Source: Flavihumibacter rivuli
GTDB taxonomy: Bacteria > Bacteroidota > Bacteroidia > Chitinophagales > Chitinophagaceae
NCBI RefSeq assembly: GCF_018595685.2
Contig: NZ_CP092334.1
Span: forward strand, 1,082,001-1,146,000
Direction: 5' to 3'
Length of the DNA stretch: 64,000 nucleotides
Under the pieces are notes generated by a model. It was not told the DNA's origin, made no database searches, and was given only the letters and a program-made list of their open reading frames with translations. Position numbers and translations under genes: made by a program. This document shows, in pieces, positions 58,400-64,000 of the stretch; positions within the stretch are counted from its first letter, which is position 1, and every line of letters begins with the position of its first letter.

Positions 58400-61165
58400 T
58401 TACTTGGTTGCAGGATTACGTGAAAAATTCCAGGTAAAGCTTACCAGCCAGTACCGGCGGAGGGTATTGTAACTGTTCTCTGTAATGAAATTGCTGGAAG
58501 CATTACGTTGGAAACCGATGTTCTGGTTCAGGATATCGTTAACGCTTAACCGAAGCTCACCGGTCTTGTTCTTCCAGAACTTCTTGGCCACATAGGCATT
58601 CCATAACCAAACATTGAGGTCGGAAGTGAAGACATCTGTTTTCTGGCGCCAGGAATAAGTAAGCTTTGTGGAAAGCTCAAAACTCTTGGGCAGGTAGACC
58701 GTAGAGCTCAGTTCGTTATCCACTGTCCAGTACCTCGTCTTCACATCGGGACGGATGCTCGACTTGCTGAAGGTATAGGAAGGCTTGATATCCAACCAGA
58801 AATTCACCTTATTCTCCTTATCGTAGCTAAGGCCAACGGATGGGGTGAAACTGGCAAACGTATTGGTATTCTTTACCCCATTGATGATGTTATTTACCTT
58901 ACCGCCATTCATGCCAAGGTTGAGGTTGGCATTGAACTTCGATTTGCCGATCCTGGTCCAATACCCCCCATAGGCAAAATAGGTAAAGTTACCGTCCACA
59001 TTCACGAACTGGTAAACCCTCCGGCCTACTGAATCCACCCGATCACTGGCACTAATGGCATCTTCGGTAAGGTTCGCACCGACATTGACGTACATGTTCC
59101 TCGAAGTAAGGATCTTATAATCATTAAAGAACAGGTTGAAAGTATGCCTGAACTCCTGCTTCAGGTTGGGATTACCCACCTGGATATTGAGCGGGTCGGT
59201 ATTCTCCAGGATCGGCTGGATCTGTTGCAGGGTAGGCTGGCGGGTATTGCCATTATAGCTCATGGACAATCCACGCTGTGCCCCTAATTTGAACCGGATA
59301 TTAGCTTTGGGGAAGAAGTTGATAAAGGAATACCTATAAGAAGTATCGGCGTCCAGGTCCTTCTGGGTGAAGCCGGTATTGGAAATATTGGCCCCGATAG
59401 AAGCAGTGACCAGCTTACCATTCCACCTGAAATTGACGCCCCCTGAATGGGTATTGTAGTCAAACTCATAATTGCTGCTGAACAGGCTGTCCAGTACTAC
59501 ATATTTTCCGTCAAGGGATTTATTGAAAGAGGAACGATAGGCATCACTGCGGGTGAAGCGATAGCCATAGTTGAACTCAACAAATAATTTCTTCGAAAGC
59601 GGCTCGGTATAAGAGACCTTACTATTGAAAACATTACTGCTTTGCTGGTTCTCCTTGAACTGGTCAACCGAATCGCGACGGAAATTCTCCCCGAGGCTGT
59701 TATAAAACTGGTTAATGGCTTTCAGGTAGCCGTCGGTTGAATTATCCGAATAGGTCTGGTCGTAATTGATGGAAATTGTCCTTCCTTGCTTTTTGAACTT
59801 CTTGCGCCAGATGGCACTGGCCTTAAGTTGTTTCCTGGTACCATCAGATTCCAGTTCCCGGATATTCTGGTTCACCAACTGCTTGTCCTCATTGAGCGAA
59901 CGGCCAATAAAGGATGACTGGTTGGACGCTGTAGCATAACTACCATTAACCGTCACCTTCAGGCTGGAGAGGGAGTCCAGCTTCAGGTCGTAGAAGCCAT
60001 TGAGGTTATTGCGGATATTCTGGGTAAAGGTTTTGCGAAGCTGGTCTGTGAAGTACAGGGTATCCGGCAGGATATACTGGCTTTCGGTTCGGCCTTCCGT
60101 TTCCACATTCTGCTTGTAAAATTGGTAGTTACCATTGATATGCTTACGGTCGCCATCCATCTTGTTGGAGAAATGGACACCACCTGTCCAGGCCTTGGGC
60201 AATCCCTCGCCACGGTAAGAACCTCCCCAGGTATTGAACTCGTCATTTTCCTGGTAGGAATAGAAGAAACCATCTTCTTCATTGAATTCAAAATTATCGC
60301 CGCCGCCAAACTTGTTGTTATCCTCCCAGGAAAGCCCGGCCTTACCGGTATTGGCCATGGTACCATAAGCGGCCAACTTACGTTTACCCTTAAACGAATT
60401 GATCATTCCCTCATTCTCGAAGTATCCGGGAATGCCACCACCGGCCTTTACTTTACCGAAATAGCCCTTCTTCTTATCTTCCTTCAATTGCAGGTTGATG
60501 GTCTTCGTCTTCTCCCCATCATCTATACCGGTAAAGGCAGCCTGTTCACTTTTCTTATCAAAGACCTGCACCTTATCAATGGCATCGGCCCTGAGGTTCT
60601 GCGTCACCACGGCAGGATCATCACTAAAGAACTCTTCACCATCCACCAATACTTTCTGCACTTTCTGGCCCTGTGCCGTTATCTCCCCTTTACTGTTCAC
60701 TTGCAGGCCGGGCAGTCTCTTCAGCAGTTCCTCCACATTGGCGCCCTGCGCAACGGCAAAACTATCGGCCCTGAATTCAAGGGTATCGCCCTTGATGCGG
60801 ATAGCCCCGAGCTTCTGTGAAACCACCACTTCTTCCAGCAAGGCAGATTTGCGGATCAAGTTGATCTTACCCAGGTCCATGCTTTCACCTGCCAAATTCA
60901 ATTCATCAACATAATCCGCGAACCTGGGATAGGTGACCATCAACAGGTATTGGCCTTTTGACCTTACAGGAAGGGTGAATCTTCCCTGCGCATCGCTCCT
61001 TACAAATGATACCAATACTGAATCCTTTGTGAGCAGGGATATGACCGCATTGGAAAGGGGTTTGTTCTCGGCAGTGTCTGCAATGCTGCCTTTGAGTTGG
61101 GCTTGCTGCGCAACAGCCAGTTTACCCAATAGGATAAAGCAAGCCCATAGCAGTAGTCTTTTCAT
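58400..61165 (-). CDS. Large outer-membrane beta-barrel protein, partner of GLPGLI protein
   Basis: The 921-residue protein has a signal peptide (residues 1-19, LGKLAVAQQ), a carboxypeptidase-regulatory-like domain (about 22-105), a plug-like domain (about 110-215) with VAQGANVEELLKRLPGLQVN and VLVDGEEFFSDDPAVVTQNL, then a long beta-barrel (about 230-921) ending VSFTWNFSRNPATK. It is a TonB-receptor-like protein. Compared with the 6-11 kb paralogues the plug sequence is distinct, with a stretch around KSEQAAFTGIDDGEKTKTIN that is typical of the GLPGLI-associated group. Substrate unknown. Confidence 0.92.
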   Translation of the reverse strand: MKRLLLWACFILLGKLAVAQQAQLKGSIADTAENKPLSNAVISLLTKDSVLVSFVRSDAQGRFTLPVRSKGQYLLMVTYPRFADYVDELNLAGESMDLGKINLIRKSALLEEVVVSQKLGAIRIKGDTLEFRADSFAVAQGANVEELLKRLPGLQVNSKGEITAQGQKVQKVLVDGEEFFSDDPAVVTQNLRADAIDKVQVFDKKSEQAAFTGIDDGEKTKTINLQLKEDKKKGYFGKVKAGGGIPGYFENEGMINSFKGKRKLAAYGTMANTGKAGLSWEDNNKFGGGDNFEFNEEDGFFYSYQENDEFNTWGGSYRGEGLPKAWTGGVHFSNKMDGDRKHINGNYQFYKQNVETEGRTESQYILPDTLYFTDQLRKTFTQNIRNNLNGFYDLKLDSLSSLKVTVNGSYATASNQSSFIGRSLNEDKQLVNQNIRELESDGTRKQLKASAIWRKKFKKQGRTISINYDQTYSDNSTDGYLKAINQFYNSLGENFRRDSVDQFKENQQSSNVFNSKVSYTEPLSKKLFVEFNYGYRFTRSDAYRSSFNKSLDGKYVVLDSLFSSNYEFDYNTHSGGVNFRWNGKLVTASIGANISNTGFTQKDLDADTSYRYSFINFFPKANIRFKLGAQRGLSMSYNGNTRQPTLQQIQPILENTDPLNIQVGNPNLKQEFRHTFNLFFNDYKILTSRNMYVNVGANLTEDAISASDRVDSVGRRVYQFVNVDGNFTYFAYGGYWTRIGKSKFNANLNLGMNGGKVNNIINGVKNTNTFASFTPSVGLSYDKENKVNFWLDIKPSYTFSKSSIRPDVKTRYWTVDNELSSTVYLPKSFELSTKLTYSWRQKTDVFTSDLNVWLWNAYVAKKFWKNKTGELRLSVNDILNQNIGFQRNASSNFITENSYNTLRRYWLVSFTWNFSRNPATK

Positions 61166-61402
61166 TCTGGTTGGTCAGGTTTGGTTCAATGGTTAAGTAT
61201 CCGGTCAAATTGGAAATATTTTTTTGAAAATTGCCTAAGGGAACGTTAAAGAAATGCGGAATACCCTAAATTCCATGTTTACACGTACCAATTTGGGGTA
61301 ACAGGCGCCGCACTTGATAATTTGAAGCAATGCCTGTTGAATTCCTTAACTTTAAGAAGAACCTGAATCATTATTCCTGACCTAACCACAATTCAATCCA
61401 AG

Positions 61403-63352
61403 ATGTCAACAGTCCAGCCATACGAAAAGCAGCATTTCATTGATACCACCCAGAAAGTATGGAACTACAGCTTACTAACGGATGAGGATATCCGAAATTT
61501 CCAGAATGGTACCCATTACAGGCTGTATGAGAAATTTGGATCCCATCCGGTGAAGGTCCTGGACAAATGGGGAATGTATTTTGCCGTTTGGGCACCGAAC
61601 GCTACTTCCGTTTCAGTAAAGGGTAATTTCAACCATTGGAAGGATTTTGAATACGAGCTGCACCCGCGTTGGGACAAGAGTGGGGTATGGGAAGGGTTTA
61701 TTCCCGGTTTCACCCTCGGCGAAGTGTACAAATACCATATCAAGGGCTTTATGGGTATTGAACTGGACAAGGGTGATCCCTTTGCCAATTTCTGGGAGAA
61801 GCGCCCCAACACAGCATCCATAACTTGGGACATGTATTATGAATGGAAGGACGAGAAATGGATGGAGACCCGCAAAAAGCACAATTCCCTGAATGCCCCC
61901 TGGAGCGTATATGAGGTGCACCTGGCCAGTTGGATGCGACCCGATAAAAATGATGAGGAAACTTATAATACCTATGACCAGATCGCTGAACGGCTAGTGC
62001 CCTATGTAAAGGAAATGGGCTTTACCCATGTGGAACTGATGCCGGTAATGGAACATCCCTTCGACGGCAGCTGGGGCTACCAGGGCATCGGCTATTTTGC
62101 GCCAACTTCCCGGTTTGGCTCACCTCAGGATTTCATGGCCATGGTGGATGCCTTCCATGAAGCAGGCATTGGGGTGATCCTCGACTGGGTGCCCTCTCAT
62201 TTCCCTTATGATTCCCATGGCCTGTTCATGTACGATGGTACGCACACTTATGAGTATGCCGATATGCGTAAGGGATACCACCCCGATTGGAACTCCTATA
62301 TCTTCAATTACAAGAGGGGGGAAGTGAAGTCCTTCCTGATCAGCAGTGCCAGGTTCTGGCTGGATAAGTTCCATGCCGATGGACTGAGGGTGGATGCCGT
62401 TTCCTCCATGCTTAAACTCAACTATTCCCGCAATGAAGGACAGTGGGAACCCAATGAATTCGGCGGTGACGGTAACCTGGAAGCCATCGCCTTCATCAAG
62501 GACCTTAACGAGACCATCTTCCGTGATTTCCCGGATGTGCAGACCATTGCGGAGGAAGCCACAGACTGGCCCGGCGTTTCCAAACCCACTTTTGAAGGCG
62601 GCCTCGGCTTTGGCATGAAATGGATGATGGGCTGGATGCACGACACCCTCCGCTATTTCAAGAGGGACCCCATTTACAGGCAGTTCCACCAGGATGAGCT
62701 GACCTTCAGCATGATGTACTATTATGACGAGAACTTCATGATGCCACTCAGTCATGATGAAGTGGTCCATGGCAAGAGCCCTATGATCTATAAAATGCCC
62801 GGGGATGAGTGGCAGAAATTTGCCAACCTGAGACTTCTCTATTCATACATGTTTACCCACCCGGGTGGCAAATTGCTCTTCATGGGCGATGAGTTTGGTA
62901 CCACCACTGAATGGAACTACAAAAGCGAACTGCCCTGGGAATTATTGCAGTTTGAACCCCATAGCAAACTTAAAGCCTGTGTGGCTGCCCTCTGCCACCT
63001 GCTCCGGAATGAACCGGCCATGTACGAAAGACAATTTGAAGCGGGTGGCTTCGAATGGGTGGACCTGAACCATCACCATGAATCAGTGATCGTTTACCGC
63101 AGGAAAGGGCATAAGCCCGAAGACGACCTGCTGGTATTGCTGAACATGACCCCAACCGTAAGGCGCGACTGGAAGGTAACCACGTATGGAAAAGATAAAT
63201 GGCAGGAGATCTTCAATAGTGATGACAAGCAATTCTGGGGAACCGGAGACACCTACAATCCTGAACCTGGCACGAAACTGGTGGATGAAGAAAACGAACT
63301 CTATGAAATAACAGTACACCTTCCTGCGTTAGGAGCGGTAGTGTTAAAGTAA
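61403..63352 (+). CDS. glgB: 1,4-alpha-glucan branching enzyme
   Basis: The 649-residue GH13 enzyme makes alpha-1,6 branches in glycogen. It has an N-terminal CBM48 domain (about 50-150; MYFAVWAPNATSVSVKGNFN), then the barrel with GFTHVELMPVMEHPFDGSWG, Asp near 331 in DGLRVDAVSSML, Glu near 384 in IAEEATDWPGV and Asp near 451 in PLSHDEVVHGK, and a C-terminal beta domain. It lacks the extra N1 domain of long E. coli-type GlgB, as is common for short forms. It lies 4 kb after glgC, separated by the SusA-like and GLPGLI genes. Confidence 0.96.
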   Translation: MSTVQPYEKQHFIDTTQKVWNYSLLTDEDIRNFQNGTHYRLYEKFGSHPVKVLDKWGMYFAVWAPNATSVSVKGNFNHWKDFEYELHPRWDKSGVWEGFIPGFTLGEVYKYHIKGFMGIELDKGDPFANFWEKRPNTASITWDMYYEWKDEKWMETRKKHNSLNAPWSVYEVHLASWMRPDKNDEETYNTYDQIAERLVPYVKEMGFTHVELMPVMEHPFDGSWGYQGIGYFAPTSRFGSPQDFMAMVDAFHEAGIGVILDWVPSHFPYDSHGLFMYDGTHTYEYADMRKGYHPDWNSYIFNYKRGEVKSFLISSARFWLDKFHADGLRVDAVSSMLKLNYSRNEGQWEPNEFGGDGNLEAIAFIKDLNETIFRDFPDVQTIAEEATDWPGVSKPTFEGGLGFGMKWMMGWMHDTLRYFKRDPIYRQFHQDELTFSMMYYYDENFMMPLSHDEVVHGKSPMIYKMPGDEWQKFANLRLLYSYMFTHPGGKLLFMGDEFGTTTEWNYKSELPWELLQFEPHSKLKACVAALCHLLRNEPAMYERQFEAGGFEWVDLNHHHESVIVYRRKGHKPEDDLLVLLNMTPTVRRDWKVTTYGKDKWQEIFNSDDKQFWGTGDTYNPEPGTKLVDEENELYEITVHLPALGAVVLK

Positions 63353-63364
63353 TTGCGCATAATC

Positions 63365-64000
63365 ATGAAAAAGCTGGTGTTGTTGATCGGAATGGGGCTG
63401 GGGCTTTCCCATATGGGCCTGGCCCAGGCAAGTGGTGCGGAGCATTATATCCTCCAGGCAAGGGATGAAATGGCCAGGCAGCGTTACCTTTCCGCGTACG
63501 ACCTCCTCAAACGTGCAGTTTCCCTTCAGCCCGAAGGCAGGGAAGCCAATCTCGCTTTAGGCCAGGCTTGCTGGGAATTAAGGAAATACCAGGAAAGCAA
63601 GACTGCCTACCAAAAAGCCTATGCTTTCGATAAGAAAGATACCCATGTAGTGGCAAGGCTGACCCAATTAAACTATTTCCTCCGGAATTGGCAGGAAGCC
63701 ATCGATATGGCCAGGTTACAGGAATTGCAGGTACCTGGACATTCCAATGCACTTCTCATCGGAAAAGCCTATTATGAACTGGAAGACTATGGCCAGTCGG
63801 TAAAATACCTCAGCAAGGCATGGCAGGAAGACAGTTCCAGGTCTGAAATCCCTTTCCTTGCAGCGCGCTCCTTCGTTGAAATGAGCAATTACAAACGGGC
63901 AGCGGGCTGTTATGAACAAGCGCTAGCCTTATCTCCTGAAAAGGCCGAATGGATGTATGAGGCAGGTATGGCTTATGCTGCCGCCAATAACCACCCCAAA
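63365..64000 (+). CDS. Secreted tetratricopeptide-repeat protein, C-terminus beyond window
   Basis: The gene starts at ATG 63365, 12 bases after glgB, and stays open to the window end (212 codons seen). A signal peptide (MKKLVLLIGMGLGLSHMGLA, cut near LAQA) is followed by several TPR motifs of about 34 residues: ARQRYLSAYDLLKRAVSLQP, GQACWELRKYQESKTAYQKA, IGKAYYELEDYGQSVKYLSK and ERSFVEMSN-like helices (AARSFVEMSNYKRAAGCYEQ). Periplasmic or lipid-free envelope scaffolding is likely. The close spacing suggests co-transcription with glgB. No specific function can be given. Confidence 0.85.
   Translation, partial: MKKLVLLIGMGLGLSHMGLAQASGAEHYILQARDEMARQRYLSAYDLLKRAVSLQPEGREANLALGQACWELRKYQESKTAYQKAYAFDKKDTHVVARLTQLNYFLRNWQEAIDMARLQELQVPGHSNALLIGKAYYELEDYGQSVKYLSKAWQEDSSRSEIPFLAARSFVEMSNYKRAAGCYEQALALSPEKAEWMYEAGMAYAAANNHPK

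Noticed and set aside
51022..63352. A complete starch-utilisation (sus/PUL) locus
   Set aside because: There is a SusA-like enzyme and a carrier, but no SusC/SusD pair or SusR-type regulator in the window.
1..64000. CRISPR arrays, insertion sequences, prophage or defence islands
   Set aside because: No regularly spaced direct repeats, transposases, integrases, restriction or phage genes were seen on either strand.

Overview
The window is chromosomal DNA from a member of the Bacteroidota, most likely a Chitinophagaceae-type soil or freshwater organism. The evidence is gene content: GLPGLI, DUF4199, DUF2279 and DUF2851 proteins, outer-membrane beta-barrel proteins with a carboxypeptidase-regulatory-like N-terminus, the fused GlmU-like protein of Bacteroidota, a UbiA-type lipid prenyltransferase and an FHS-type sugar permease. 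Promoters also fit: TAnnTTTG (-7) boxes recur just upstream of genes, while Shine-Dalgarno sequences are rare. I see no phage, insertion sequence, plasmid or CRISPR array. The window is dense, mostly housekeeping DNA on both strands.

Layout. 1-5.8 kb: edge lipoprotein, an NTF2-like secreted protein, an ECF sigma factor with a membrane partner and a large secreted Ig-like protein, Hsp20, a bacilliredoxin and lgt. 6-11.2 kb: two tandem paralogous outer-membrane receptors. 11.3-17.3 kb: yajQ, rpmE2, glmU-like, tpiA, hemerythrin-like, kefF, kefC. 17.4-20.6 kb: a zinc-ribbon methyltransferase overlapping a 713-residue double glycosyltransferase. 20.6-30.8 kb: acyl-CoA-binding protein, lepA, then a leftward surface-polysaccharide region (flippase, a secreted unknown, GmhB-like and GmhA-like proteins, GT4, GT2, DUF4199, dihydroorotase-like). 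30.9-41.5 kb: tRNA-Pro(GGG), an orphan NarL-type regulator, SGNH hydrolase, DinB, a membrane Fe-S protein, PyrR-like, DUF2279, phosphoglucomutase, pcm, a hydrolase, a DUF2520 dehydrogenase and a membrane-anchored SRPBCC/GyrI protein. 41.6-48.1 kb: ferredoxin-iscX, kdsC-ubiA-maf-DUF2851, osmC, an unknown secreted protein and lipA. 48.2-64 kb: a sugar kinase with its permease, then a glycogen and maltodextrin region (glgA, glgC, disaccharide-type transporter, SusA-like GH13, glgB), interrupted on the other strand by a GLPGLI protein with its outer-membrane barrel; a TPR protein runs off the right edge.

How the genes fit together. Phosphoglucomutase, GlgC, GlgA and GlgB form a complete route from glucose 6-phosphate to branched glycogen; the GH13 enzyme, the MFS carriers and the ROK kinase would feed it. 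GmhA-like, GmhB-like, KdsC, the glycosyltransferases and the flippase point to LPS core or surface glycan synthesis. Bacilliredoxin, KefF/KefC, OsmC and the hemerythrin form a scattered thiol, electrophile and peroxide defence set.

I found no clear new multi-gene system. The most unusual items are the double glycosyltransferase coupled to a methyltransferase, the dihydroorotase-like protein lacking canonical catalytic residues, several perfect palindromes lying on predicted promoters (near osmC, the orphan regulator and tRNA-Pro), and an interspersed inverted-repeat element at about 57.4-57.6 kb. Many natural reading frames begin with an upstream TTG; the starts given here were chosen from signal peptides, family alignments remembered from homologues and promoter positions.
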